From NCBI GenBank assembly GCA_015956445.1, contig WIUZ02000002.1, forward strand, positions 1,488,001 to 1,552,000: 64,000 nucleotides of DNA, written 5' to 3'. This document shows, one piece after another, positions 1-11,968 of this stretch. How positions within the stretch are numbered: position 1 is the stretch's first letter; each line of letters starts with the position of its first letter. The translations under genes were made by a program, and so were the position numbers. A model generated the notes under the pieces. That model worked only from the letters and a program-made list of their open reading frames with translations, searched no databases and was not told the origin of the DNA. Source of the stretch: Thelephora terrestris. Its lineage: Eukaryota > Basidiomycota > Agaricomycetes > Thelephorales > Thelephoraceae.

Positions 1-955
1 AGAAGAAGTATTGAGTGAATAGAGGCGTTGTAGGACTTGTGAAGTGGACATCGCGGGCGGTTCCGCTTCCACCAACCGGTTCATTGAGAAGTTTGAGTAA
101 CTTCTCGGTGTCCACCAAAGCGGTATTGATGGAGCGATAGATGGAAGCGAGCATGTTCAAGGGTTCGTAGAGTTGGACGATGTATGCAACATAAATGACG
201 AAGTCGCTAGCGGTGCTCTGTCCGTTTGTTACTCGCAGGGCCACGACAATCGATCCAACGAGAAAACCGAGAGTCTAATGCGGAGTCAGACCAAAGAGAC
301 GCTCAAGCCAGCAGTAAGACACACTAGAATCAAGTTTTGCACCAGATTGAGCAAGTAAGGGAAACTAGAAGTGGAATGAGAACAGGACAGCCACTTCGAA
401 AATGTGACCCACCGATAACACGGTATTCAAGAGCCTGGTAGCTGGCAAGGGCGGCACGGTATCGCTCTCCCTTGTGTTGCTCACCAGTTGAAGTACTTCA
501 CGGTTTCGTAGTTCAGGAGGCAGTCGGTATGTATTCCTCAGGTGACGATATCCTTGTCGTTCATTTGTCTGTGAAGCTTTGTTCTCCGGCGGGTCAGGAC
601 GACGGTGGCGATGACTGAGGGTAAGGTCAATATGCGGTAACAAGGGCAGATAGTGGGGACATACTGTATGCACTGGTCGCGATGGCGATAACAACGACCA
701 ATGTCCAGTCAAAGATAACGACGAAAATTACGAGTGCAACAATAATGTCAACAAATGTGGGAACGATGTTGAACAGGATGAGCTATGAATTTTCTAGTGA
801 GTCGAGTTCTCTCACACTCATTGAAGTACTCACCTCAAGAGTGCGGTTGATGGCTGCACCTCTGTCCAGAATCCTGAGTACTTCCCCAGTCTTCCGGCGC
901 ACATGCCAATACAAAGAGAGGTTTAGAAGGTGGTCGAATGCGAGTTGACACATAG
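1..955 (-). pseudogene. HMT1/ABCB6-like vacuolar ABC half-transporter, membrane domain, decayed and cut by window start
   Basis: The minus strand encodes the transmembrane half of an ABC transporter of the HMT1/ATM1/ABCB6 group, which moves thiol or heavy-metal conjugates across the vacuolar membrane. Diagnostic stretches are HLLNLSLYWHVRRKTGEVLR, ILDRGAAINRTLE and, near the window edge, RVTNGQSTASDFVIY and LNMLASIYRSINTALVDTEK. The nucleotide-binding domain would lie beyond position 1. Four introns are visible at 833-783, 664-615, 412-365 and 324-275, each 48-51 bp with GT..AG borders. The frame is broken: an in-frame TGA at 540-538 replaces the arginine expected before GIHTD, one extra base lies near 482-490, and about one base is missing just after the 412-365 intron. 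Family identity is strong; loss of function is likely but could be sequence error. Confidence 0.8.
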
Positions 956-959
956 CTAA

Positions 960-2120
960 GGAAACAATCAGGTGTGGGGTAGGACTAGGAACGAGACGGG
1001 CGCGTACCACGATCGGAATATTGCATCACAGGTCCCCAAAGAGTCTGGGAGCGAAGGAGACGGCTCAACACCCATAAGTGAATGAATGTCGACGGTTCTA
1101 GACGCACAGATTAGGGGAGGCACACCATGAAAAACGCACCCATGGGTGAAAAATGCACCGCGCGCAGAGTCCACAGTCTTGATTTCGTTGCGGTCAAGGC
1201 TGAGGCCCATGGACTGCAAGTCAACATGCCTAATAGCTTTAGTAACGCCCTTCGTGAGGGGCATGGCATCCCCTTGGACCTCAAGGCCTTGAACACGTCC
1301 AGTCCAAATCGCCGTGTTTTGGTTCCAAAATGGTCCATCCCAACAAGGTTGTCGGTCACGGTCTGGTCGTGGAAGTGGGAAGGTGGGCCAGGCCTGGTGT
1401 TGAGAAGGCAACAACTGGCTTGGATCTCTGCTGCATTCTGGGGGAGTCGCGAGCCGAGATTCTACCTGGGGAGGTTGGTGAGCGTGTAGCTGATATATAA
1501 AGATGGAAAGGGACTGGGGACGGGAAGCTTGGCTAGAAACGGAACCCGAGATTTCCACCTCGCGTATCCATGAGGAAGTGTCGTCTCCGGTCAAAAAATT
1601 CAGCCGAGAGGCCAACGTCAATATGGGTGGTGTGAGTGTTTAGTCAAGAAGAAGTACCGGAGGGGTGATTTTCCCCCTTACAGCTCATCGAGGACTCACC
1701 GGTCGTGGATCCACGCCAACAAGACTTGCTGAAATAGAGCATCCACGGAACTTGCCAAGGTAAGACGCGGCGCAGATGGTAATCTTGTACCTCCAAATCA
1801 CGCCAGGTTCGAAGCCGCGCACGAGAGTAAAGATGATCAAAACCGCAGTTGCAGGCTTCTTGCGATGCGTCCAACGGCGAAAGTGCCTACGAGGGCTTCA
1901 GTAAATCGGTGAAAAACACGGATCCGGACACCGAGAGGATAATGGATGCCGTGCAACCCCTGATGGCCCACCGTCCCCACCGTCGAGTTGTCCAGCCCTG
2001 ATGGAAAACGCGACCCCAGCAGAAACTATGGAATGGGTAAGGATTCGCGAACGACAATACAAAGGTGCGGACTAACCGGGACCCGTGCCAAAAGCTACAC
2101 GCACATGCAATCCCCAAGCA
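960..2120 (-). other. possible upstream exons of the ABC transporter (unproven)
   Basis: Upstream of the recognisable transporter exons the minus strand holds short hydrophobic readings such as KPATAVLIIFTLVRGFEPG (about 1860-1800), compatible with the N-terminal membrane segments of HMT1-type proteins. IFRSWYAPVS just before 1000 resembles the segment that precedes the HLLNLSL motif in the family. I could not assemble a clean exon chain, so this may be decayed coding sequence rather than working exons. Confidence 0.3.
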
Positions 2121-4245
2121 GTGGCCAAACAGAAAAGAGCCGGTATTTGCGATGTACAGTATCGGCTGATTGGAGGATGCGTGTTGTGTTAATCGTTGAA
2201 TTCGACAGAAACACGGTGGACCGAAGATGCCGCCTGTGTGATGACATGAGTCATGGAAGGACTTGGCGTCGCGGTGATTGTGGTGGCGTGGTCGTACCGC
2301 GTGGTTGTACCCAAGACTTCCGTGTTGTCTGATCTATGCGAGGCCCAAGGAGATCCTAGACCGAGGCAAAGAAAAGTCAGTCAAGGCTTGTTACAGAGCC
2401 TAACCACCGCGAGCATGGTCATGAAGAACTGAAACACCGTTCACAGCGGTTTCGGCTAGGGATGTACCCCGCGTCTGAAAAGTTTGAAGGAACGAAGCTT
2501 GACCGCGGCTGAGTGGAGTGGTACGACGCTCGATCATCCCGCTGATGCAAGAACACGGACCCAGTCAGATACAAACCCTGCCAGTACTCGTCCATACTCA
2601 CTCCGAATTACCTCGCTGTGCCATAATGCAAGCGTAGTTGTCTTCCGAGCCCTGGCAATCGGCAGCTGCCCCGAGTCAACTGCGTTGCATCAACTCTGGT
2701 GAGCCGGTGCAGAATGGCAGGAGGGCATGAGTTTCGCCATGAGAGCCACTGCCAGTACGCCCTATGCCCAAATCATTTTGGTGGTCGTAGTCGTGCGGTT
2801 CTGTGTATTTCAACTTCATCCTCCCGTCTCTTCTTCCATGTCTTCTAGACCGCTGCTCGTGTATAATCGGATGAGAGATGTCCAAAGTACGAGAGTATCA
2901 GAGCGCATACCAATATATAACGACTACGTTGTCCTTGAGTTCCTTAACGTACGCTGGAAGAGACCTGGTTGAGACTTTGCTAGGGATGCGGCGGGGTAGC
3001 CGCTGTCTCCTGGCATTGGCGGGGCGTGTACCTTTGACGAGGTCTCCTGCTGTTGATTCGCGAGTCCGACCGGTGGGATTAGAGTCCGGCACTGGCATTC
3101 TCAATCCCTCACGTCAGCTTGCTCTGGGGCACCCACATGGCGCTTAGTCCGTAAGCCTCCAACGAAGACGACCGATGCCAGAGCAAGCTAAATGAAGAAC
3201 AGCAGTCAGCGTCCGCCGCAGATTACCAACACGACAGGGGTTCACATACTAATTCCAATTGAGAGGGGTGGAAGATAGTTCTACGACACGACACTCGTGC
3301 CATGGATGCGACTGGCAAGTCCTCATCAGCAAGTCGCTGTCTGGACGGATTCTGCTGGGGACTCTCACCATCAACATCAAAGACGATGGTGCAGGAAGGA
3401 ACGAGGTCTGTGGGGGTAAGAATGAAGAAAAATGGACGCGGGGAGTGGGTAAATGGTGACCTGGCATAGGTTGCCATCCGGGTCCTGCTATCCATACCTG
3501 TGAAGCATTGATCGGGCTTGGCCTGAACGTGGCACACAGAGAAATCCAAAATGAACCAGGTGCTGTTGTCCAAGACGTGTTTCACGACCTCGATGAGGGA
3601 AGACTCTCGAGGGCGATAACTTCGAGAGCAACGAGTTCAATGAACTGCCGCGAAATCTTGCAATGGAGTTGGCGATTCATCGAGAAGTGATTAACGGCGA
3701 TCCTAGGTGGGGAAGGGTACGCAAATACAGGACAAGAGGTTTGTGCGTCAGGGCGGACTATCGCGCTAGACACCAAAGCCGCAGGTAGCTCCTTCGGAGG
3801 CGATGTCGCGCGATTGATGGGAGGAACGCTATCCAGGCACGACGCCGGTCCCCGAGTCCATCGGTTTGCGTCTTCTAGAGTTCCTTCACGATTTGGCTCC
3901 CGCTTTGGAGCGTCGTAAGGCTGTATGATGGTTCTAAGATATGTCGGACGTACAGTTGAAAACACAAAATACACGAACGGATGAATGATGGACCATCGGC
4001 CGCGGCTGAAGACGTCGTACTCGAAGCCAGAAGGTGCGCATTGAAGCCTGAGAACACAGTATGGGACGAACAGGAGACTCGCATTTTCATCTTTTCCGCG
4101 CACAGCCGTATTATTAACTGTCGTCTGCGAATTTCAAGATACAATACCACCAAACCCTAGAGGCCGAAAAGAATTCCCCGTCAGTGCACCAGGTTCGGTG
4201 AAGGAGCAGTCCAGCGAAACCCTCAAAGCACACGTCAAGGTGGAC
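2121..4245. other. intergenic or degenerate sequence with a dispersed-repeat fragment
   Basis: No gene is recognised here. Short open stretches exist on both strands without family motifs. Positions about 3840-3868 carry a motif, GGTCCCCGAGTCCA, that recurs near 27975, 32825 and 39460. Positions 3950-4085 match 32195-32320, including a minus-strand reading with SPSGFEYDVFSRGRWSI-like residues, so this is part of a dispersed repeat. Confidence 0.5.
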
Positions 4246-4249
4246 GTAC

Positions 4250-6430
4250 CGACGAACTAGTCTTGACACTCATGTCCACCGCGGTGAGTCTCATGGCTTC
4301 GATAGCTTGGTCTAAGTTATCCCTGTAGACAGTGTCGCTCTCCATGGCAAGCCTGGCGGCAGCGAAAGCATTCTTCGCGTCGCCAAAGCTGCCATAGAGA
4401 GGGCAGACCATAGTATGGGTGCGAGACTCACGATGCATGGCACTTGAACCAGCCCATCGATCGGATCGCATGTTAGCCCGAGGTTGTGTTCGACCCTGAT
4501 CTCCGCTGCCTGGCGGAGTAGGAACATGGATGAGACCGACATCATAAGCTCTGTGGCAGACTTACCTGGAGCACTGTTTCCGGTGGAGCTCCAATACATG
4601 CGGCGAAGCCAGCAGCGGCCATTGAGCAAGCGACTATGAACACCTGTGAACACAACCGCCGGGACGAGTTACGGCTATATTCCCTTACCTCAAACTTCAG
4701 CCTGACAGCCACCCTCCGCAGCTGACGCCGTGCTACCACGTTTGAACAACATTCTGACCGCCTGAGGGTCCGTCAAACGCTCGGAAAAACGATACTCAAA
4801 AGGGAGACTTACAGCCGCGGTCAACGAAAATGTCGTGATGGACTTCTGAGGGTCGTCGCTGACAAACTAATCATACGAAGTCAACGTAGTTGGTTAAGCA
4901 ATCCAGCAGGCGGCGGACCTCAATGATATGATTCAACACGCTGGGAATCGCACCTAGCAGACGTGACGCAACTCTTCAGCAGCCGACGGCAAGTGAAAAT
5001 ACCTTTTCACTGACCAGAAGCACCGTTAGTGGGACTTGTCATGATCCGACCGCCAGCAGTGTTTACTTCGTTCGCAGCGCTGTCGTAAAGCATGAGAGAC
5101 GGAGTGCGGCATTCCAGATAGACGAAAGGTAAACTTACATTGCAGTAAACTTACATTGCATAACACGACGGGAAATCCACGTCGGGTATCACCGTCTTCC
5201 TCTGTGCACGCGCAACGTTAACCACCAGGGAAATGCTAAAAGGAAGACTCACCGGTGGGACAGGCAAGATAGGCAACAACGGGTGGTCGAGTTGTCCTAC
5301 AACCCGCGCGGCGGGCCTCCTTGCAGGGGATTCCCTCTTCGTTTGCCCTCCCTTCAGTCCAGCGACATTTCCGTTGTATGACTCAGTTCGTTCTCCTTCA
5401 CTGATCCGCTGATCTCCTGAGGAAGAGGGGGCGAGACCGGGATAAAAGCCTCTCATCAACCTTCTGCCCAACATCGGGGCTCGGTGGTGTAGCCCAAGCC
5501 TTCCGGGAAGTGTTTTCTCAGACGTCGACACCCCTGTTCTGATGCAATCGTCCATGACCGCCCAGATTTTGAGGAGCTAAAGGGAAGATCGATCAGGCGG
5601 CAGATCCGGTGACCGCCACAATCCGTCACCTTGCCGTTAATCTCGTCATTGGTGTACCCGAATGAAAGTTCGTTATCGTATGCGATTCGGGCGATCGTCA
5701 TCTAGGGAACAGTGGGTTACGATCCATACAATACGCGCGGATAGACCGACGTCATGCCTGCGAGACAAAGCCAAAAACGTTTCTCCGTTCTTGAATGGGT
5801 AGGGCGGATGTGATGGACCAGCGTCTTTCTCTCCGTCAGTCGCGTCTGTCCCGCCGCTCGATTGAGAGAGACGGGCCGAGTGCACAGCTCGTATGTCGAC
5901 ACTTTGTAAAACAGGTTTTCGACTGCAGTCTTGGTCTTCTCATTAACGACAAATCCTCCCCCGACACTAGTCGTAACATTGATACATCTCAGTAACCTCC
6001 AAATTCTGCCCGTTTCATAACGTACCTAAAACGTTCATTCGTAGCCAGCGTATTACCCCCTTCATCGAACGCTGAGAATTTCATGCCGTTAGGGTGCGCG
6101 GGTAACATTTGGTCGTACCTCCAGATCATTTGCCGGTTGCGGTCGTGATGGATCGTGCGATGTCCGCCAGGCATGATAGACTTCGTGTCGAGCATGGCTT
6201 GACATCTAGCAAGAATCGTACCTGCGTCTATCGCTTCAGGATCAGAACCTGGGTTATATCGTTCTACGAATGGTCGTGGCGGAGGTTCGAGGGGCTGAGC
6301 CTACCTTCCGGACCGAGAAGAATTGCTTGTAGGGTATGATGCCTACAATTTTGGGACTCAGCGAACCGCAAGCAGAAGATTTAGCTGGGACTCACCCCTT
6401 TCCGGTTGCGGCCGACGAGCCGTACCTAGG
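4250..6430 (-). pseudogene. L-serine dehydratase (L-serine ammonia-lyase, iron-sulphur type), N-terminally truncated
   Basis: The minus strand encodes most of a fungal L-serine dehydratase, which converts L-serine to pyruvate and ammonia. In order one sees [140 protein letters not shown] and [19 protein letters not shown], ending in IEAMRLTAVDMSVK. Many short introns join these with correct phase. The usual start, with the GPSSSHTVGPMRA signature, is absent: just beyond 6430 the sequence becomes dispersed repeat. A 2-nt excess near 5897-5902 shifts the frame after LFYK, and the C-terminus after VDMSVK loses family similarity. A 16-bp tandem duplication (5129-5144, 5145-5160) doubles one splice donor. 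Most likely a recently decayed gene. Confidence 0.85.
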
Positions 6431-6434
6431 TCGG

Positions 6435-7228
6435 ATGATCATATTGGTGACATGACAGCTAGGATTTGCTAGACCCATGACCGAGGGGGGCATGGGTTCT
6501 CAGGGGTGAGGTTGGTGTTGCTGGGAGATACAGGTGTGGTTGGGTCTGCATCGTGGTGCAGTCGGGTCCACATTGCATAACCGCCATGTGATCGTGATCG
6601 AGGGGCCGGCGTTGTTGTGATCGAGTTGGCATCTTATCTTGTAAGCACGGTGCGGTCGAGACGGTGTCGTGTAGCAGGGCGCAGTATAGTCCGTGTGGTT
6701 GAAGCACGGTTACGGTCGAGTCCGCGTGGTTGAAGTGCGGTGTACTCGAGTCACTGTTGTGGAAGCACGTTGTGGTCGAGTCTGCGTCGTGTAAGTGATG
6801 GTGGAGAAACTGTTAGTTTAAACGTTGGAGGTAAAGAGCACCTCTTCAGCCGAAATGAAACCTTTGGGGTGGTTTGGCTTTACTTCGTGTGTAGTCTTGA
6901 TAACATGGAAATGCTTTTTTAATAACGCGTTAGAAAAGGAGCGCAACGTAGCGGCAACATACCGACATCATCAATGCGGCAACCGCAACGTTTTTTCGTC
7001 AACCAACAAGTGCGAGAACACGTCCGTACACTTTGTTCCAATGGTTCGGACGTGCGACAAACCCCGCATTACAAATCTACGAGGTCAAGGTTGAGCGTTT
7101 TGGGGTTCAAACTGAGACAGCAAGATAACCTGCGACGGCCTGGTTCAGGAGGGAATTCTGTTTCTCGTCGAGATCGACTCAACAGAGGAGACGCGGGAGT
7201 GAGAACCGAGGGGACGATTAGGAGCGAC
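6435..7228. repeat. dispersed-repeat mosaic upstream of the serine dehydratase remnant
   Basis: Positions about 6586-6680 contain a phrase around GATCGAGGGGCCGGCGTTG that recurs at about 15543-15600 and 50110-50185. Positions about 6730-6995 match 32315-32465, including GTTAGAAAAGGAGCG and the CATACCGACATCATCAATG stretch. Several short GTCGAGT/GTCGTGT phrases repeat locally. No gene was recognised. Confidence 0.6.
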
Positions 7229-7231
7229 CAT

Positions 7232-8184
7232 CACTGGGGGCAAGGGGTCAAATACCCGGTGGGTACATGCTGAATACATTGTGATCACAGTCAAAAGGTG
7301 ATCACAATGTGCCCAGTGGGGAAAATTTGAATACATTCAAAATGTACCTGGCCATGTGAACCCAATGTGCCCAGTGGGCACATTTTGATTGCGATCACAA
7401 TGTACCCATCAATGTGATCTCAATGTGCCCACTGGGGACATTTTGATTGCGATCACAATGTACACATCAATGTGATCTCAATGTGCCTGCTGTGCACATT
7501 TTAATTTCTTTCACAATGTTCCCATCAATGTGTTCCCAATGTACCCAGCTCATTACATAATAGTTTCTTTCACAATGTTGTTCACAATGTGTCCGGCATG
7601 TGGCTGAGCCACTCATTCAAAATTCTTTCACAAAGTATCCAGTGATGTGTCTAGAATGTGTACAGCCATACACATAGTGATTTCTTTGAAAGTTCATGAT
7701 GAAATTGAACAATATTGTGATTACATTGTGATTACTTCAAAAAGAACCCCCTGGGGACATTATGGACACATCACTGGATAATCTTTGAAAGAATTTTGAA
7801 TGAGTGGCTCAGCCACATGCTGGACACATTGTGGACAACATTGTGAAAGAAACTATTATGTAATGAGCTGGGTACATTGGGAACACATTGATGGGGACAT
7901 TGTGAAAGAAATTAAAATGTGCACAGCAGGCACATTGAGATCACATTGATGTGTACATTGTGATCGCAATCAAAATGTCCCCAGTGGGCACATTGAGATC
8001 ACATTGATGGGTACATTGTGATCGCAATCAAAATGTGCCCACTGGGCACATTGGGTTCACATGGCCAGGTACATTTTGAATGTATTCAAATTTTCTCCAC
8101 TGGGCACATTGTGATCACCTTTTGACTGTGATCACAATGTATTCAGCATGTACCCACCGGGTATTTGACCCCTTGCCCCCAGTG
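7232..8184. mobile_element. 953-bp foldback element, CACTGGGGGC ends, 3-bp TSD (CMC/CACTA-like, non-autonomous)
   Basis: The element begins CACTGGGGGCAAGGGG and ends with the exact inverse. It is flanked by a CAT direct repeat (7229-7231 and 8185-8187). The two arms are near-identical reverse complements meeting around 7708; in the outer part I noticed a single mismatch. The arms are filled with variants of the words ACAATGTG, TGTGATC and TGCCCAGTGGG in both orientations. CACTA-superfamily (CMC) transposons have CACT ends and 3-bp target duplications, so a non-autonomous relative is the best reading. It encodes no protein. Confidence 0.85.
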
Positions 8185-8187
8185 CAT

Positions 8188-8860
8188 GCCAGGTTTGAGG
8201 AATGGATCAGGATCGTGCTTCTTGTCGCGAGCGATTTGTCGGTTGGCACGATCCAGGAGGTGTCCGTAACCTTGTGGAGGTGTACCAGGGCTTTCATTGA
8301 GGGTGCTACCGCCCCGTTGAGCGAAACAACATGTCCGAAGCGACAGAAGCACGATCCGGGTTTTGCGTGTGTGGTGCCTGTAGGAAGGGGTCGGTGCCAA
8401 TGTCGGGAGTCGTGATGGGAGAGTCAGGGAAGAAGCGACTCAAATGTAGACAACGTCAAGGGTGAGGCGCAGTCAGCCACACGAAGACCGGGACTAGGTT
8501 GAGGACGTCACCATTGATCGAATGGGGGGAGTTGGCAGCCTAGAGAATCCGGTCAGGGCGGGGAATCCCAAGTGCTCAGAGTGAGGATGAGGGGACGTAC
8601 CTGCTATCTGCTGACAGTTTTGGCGACCTCCGCACCAATGATGAGTTTCATCGCCGCCAAACCAGAGCCTTCGATAAGAGTCTACGATACGCAGGCCGGG
8701 ACCATCTGCAGCGACCTCGAGGACCAGGTAGGAGTTGACCTTGAGTCGAATTCATTGAATGGACTTGAGAGTGGGCTCAAGAGCATTTTCTTGGTGGTGG
8801 GGTCGGTGTTGGGAAAGGATCCTTGGAGCGATGGGCGGATTGGAAGGTAGGTGCCCCGAT
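8188..8860. other. no recognised gene
   Basis: This stretch lies between the first CACTG foldback and the stop codon of the helicase. Both strands hold short open frames but none shows a family motif. Confidence 0.5.
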
Positions 8861-8861
8861 A

Positions 8862-11800
8862 TCAAACGGGTCGAACGGCTTGCCACCGGCGAAGAATCAG
8901 ATCTTCCAAAGTCACCCAGCCAGTTTTGGGTACGTGTTCCTTCGCAAACTGCCTTTGCGACCGCTTTTTTCTGCAAGAACAAACAATGAGTCAAGTTCAC
9001 CATGCTCTTCTTACACCTCGAAAGCATCACGTTCGTCCGCCTCATGTTCTTCGTGAACCCCGGAGATGACGTTCGGACAACCGAGACTATGATGTGGTCT
9101 TTCTTGTTTCCCTGGAAATAGTCGACGTTGAACACAGTGTTTTCCCAGGTGAGGCCTGCCGTCTTGAGCGCGTTCTCGATCGCGTTTCGTTGGGCACCGT
9201 AAGGGGTGATGATCTTGAAGTTTTTGCCCTCCTGGATGTGTTGCTTGGCTATACAGACTGCGGCTTGAATTTCGCCCTTGCTCTAAACAGGGCGCAGATT
9301 TTCAGCCTCAGTGATGGATTCGTGTTTTGAGAGAGCCTTGCATACCCAACTAACACCCTTCTTGGTCTCCCCTCCGTTGCTCACGCCAACGAAGCGACAG
9401 CAGGTTCGAGTCGAATATTGCGTTCGGTGTGGAGTTTCGAAGAGTAGACGTGGCGAGATATAAAGCTTCTGATGATTGTTGGCATTCGATCTGATAAGAA
9501 AGAGAAAACGTGATGATCAGCTTGGGAGAGGAAGAAAACATACACTGGGGGCAGGGGCACCTGGAATCGGTGATTACATCTTGATTACATGGTGAGTTCA
9601 TGTGCACTTTTCAATAATTGTAATCGCCGATTCCAGGTTGATTACATTTAAAATGTTACCTTGACATGTAATCCAACTGTTGCCACCAACTCCATTTGAA
9701 ATTTCCTCAAGATGTTCCCAAGCAATGTTTCCTGAATGTGCCCAGTGGGTACATTGTGGAAACATCTCATGTTTTTGAGTGCATTTAGATTACATCTCGG
9801 ACCATTGAAGAACATGCTGATTACATTGCAATATCATTTTTGCCGACAGGTCAAAAGCATCTCAGAAACATTTGTCGAGAACATTTCAAATGTAATTGGT
9901 GAACATTGGTTGGATTACATGTCAAGGTAACATTTGAGATGTAATCAACCTGGAATTGGCGATCACAATTATTGAAAAGTGCACATGAATTCACCATGTA
10001 ATCAAGATGTAATCACCAATTCCAGGTGCCCCTGCCCCCAGTGATACGTTGGGTATTGAGGAAGTCTTCATTGTCCCTGAGGTACGACCACTCAAACACG
10101 CTCCTTAGCTCCGGGATGTCCTCTTGTCCGTAAGGAGCCGCTATAGCGTCGTGAACCCACAGTCCATAACCCTGTTCCCCGACAGCATACTTGTCGTGCA
10201 AAGGATGACCCGACTTCCCATCAAGAGACCTTCATTGTCGACTATTGACTTTTGGAACTCCCCAGAGTCGATCATGTTGTTGAGGATGGCTTCGTACAGA
10301 TGTTCATGCCTTGAGTGCCATTCGGCCTCGGTCAATCAAAGAGAACGAGGTAGCATATTCAGAAAAGCATTACCAGTCGAAATGGGAATCCTGCGAGACG
10401 AGGAGCTTGAAATACAAGAAACTAGAGTCGACAAATTTCTCCGCGACGTTTATTGACTGCGACGTTTGACTGCGCAATGACCCAGACTGTATTTGACCCG
10501 CGCTCTGCAACTTTTCTCTGTACAGCGGCCGCGATTACGGTGGTCTTGCCGGTCCCTGGCGGCCCCTGTTACCCGCTGTGAGCCGAACCAAGGCAACAAG
10601 GATGCGTGAGCTTACAACAACGACAACGCGGTGGTCTTCCTCCTCATTACTAAGGCACTTCTCCCCTGCCTTCCTCTGAGGTGCGTTCAAGGGCCAGTAG
10701 GTAAAGTTGATCTTGGGCTGAGTCTTGGGCATCTTGGGCCGCTTCAACGTGTGAAGTGGAAATCCGGGAAGAAAATCTTTCGTACAAACGGGCTAGAAAG
10801 GAGTGCACCTGCACCCTCGAAAGCGCCTAAGACCAGACTCGCGCCGGAGGTTCCAGCGATGGTGAGGCCCTCCTTGCCAACTGTGACGATGTATTCGATT
10901 TTGGCAGTTTCACTGAATTTGGTCTTCGGGGCGACCTCGACAGATTTGCCTGAAACTCCCTTCATGCGACCTTTGAATTTGCCTTGGTCAGTTTTGAAAC
11001 GGAGGTGCTATGCGGGACCATCCGACAGATCAATCAGGTGATGCTGGGGGGCGTAAAAAAAATAGGCCCTCACCTGGTCCTCAGACTTCCGGATGCGATT
11101 TTTGAAGCGTGTGCCTTAAGATCTAGGCCGCGCTTGGTGACACCGATCTCAGGGCTGATGTCGTTTTTGGTGTAGTGGGGTTTCAAAGAATCCAAACAAT
11201 TGGTATCTCGGACGCATTTGCACATCCGTTCCAGGTCCTAACGCGGAGAGCAGTCAGATAGAAACCAGACATGGCTGAAAATTGGAATGTGCCTCCTTGA
11301 CCTTGATTGATGTGCCAACCGCACCCAGCTTGTTGAGAGGAGTCCCTGCACTCCGATGTAGCAAGCCCAAGTGCGTAAAGCAAACAGGTCTGGGTTTGAT
11401 CGGTCGAACCGCTGTTCAGCGAAAGTTTTTCTCAGGGCGCGTAAGTCAAGGGAATACTAGGTTCGCGCTCGCCCAAGAACGGACTTATAAGCGGCCACGG
11501 AGCCCTGCGTGTCTTTATCTGAGGTAATATCAAACGTGGTGCGGATGAAGAGTCCCAGATCCAAGTAAAGCACAGCGGTGATGCGCTCCATGAAAAACCC
11601 ATGCTTTTCCAACGAAGTCTTGCAAGAAATCTCGTTCCCCAATATTCACTTCTGGCGGTTCACTCTCCCTTCTTACCGGCAGCGAAGACGGCGTCGCGGA
11701 CGTAGGGTATGAGGGGGGCCAGGATCAAGTTGTTGTTTTGGAAGAAGACGTTGGCGCTGTGCTTACCCCGGTAGTTGCCGAGATGTTGGGAATCGGTCAC

Positions 11801-11935
11801 ATGGCTTGAGATTAGGCAGTAACTTATACGGCAAACATATATATTTGTTGTCTAATCAAGCCCAGCGGGAAGTTGCTCACCGTCACCCCAACCGACGGCA
11901 TCCGGATGTTTGTCATCAAACTTTGGCTAACAACA
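8862..11935 (-). pseudogene. NFX1/Upf1-like SF1 helicase (AAA_11/AAA_12 type), interrupted by a foldback element
   Basis: Minus-strand exons encode a P-loop SF1 helicase of the DNA2/NAM7 group. Order: FFQNNNLILAPLIPYVRDAVF (upstream), YWPLNAPQRKAGEKCLSNE, Walker A GPPGTGKTTVIAAAV at 10565-10521, VWVIAQSNVAV, HEHLYEAILNNMIDSGEF, GSRVILCTTSMLS, the AxYGQEDI segment, then the QHRMP box, IITPYGAQRNAIENALK, FQGNKKDHIIVSVVRTS and RRTNVMLSRCKKSM, ending WVTLEDLILRRWQAVRPV with the stop at 8862-8864. The intron that splits the Q-HRMP motif (10047-9491) carries a 501-bp foldback; without it the intron would be 53 bp. One extra base near 10447-10455 and a frame change near 9405-9420 suggest a decayed copy. 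The 5' end is uncertain; it comes within about 40 bp of the dioxygenase stop. Confidence 0.8.
9543..10043. mobile_element. 501-bp foldback element with CACTGGGGGC ends, inside a helicase intron
   Basis: The ends are CACTGGGGGCAGGGGCACC and its inverse, with an ATA direct repeat at 9540-9542 and 10044-10046. The arms are reverse complements filled with the word GATTACAT/ATGTAATC, different from the words in the other two CACTG elements. It sits four bases into an intron of the helicase and keeps the GT donor intact. It has no coding capacity. By ends and 3-bp target duplication it is CMC/CACTA-like and non-autonomous. Confidence 0.85.
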
Positions 11936-11968
11936 CCCCGATACCTCGTTGTTAGATGGTGCTAAGAA

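Noticed and set aside
1021-1621. A separate single-exon gene on the minus strand (217 codons)
   Set aside because: Composition and lack of motif suggest chance openness; its final residues instead fit the transporter.
7232-8184. CRISPR-like repeat array
   Set aside because: The repeats are irregular, palindromic across the whole element and bounded by transposon ends; spacers of constant size are absent.
9375-9420. Apparent stop codons in the helicase near PV-stop-SKG and after the GGETKKG stretch
   Set aside because: A GTATGC..TTTAG intron of normal length removes the TAG, so it is not a nonsense change.
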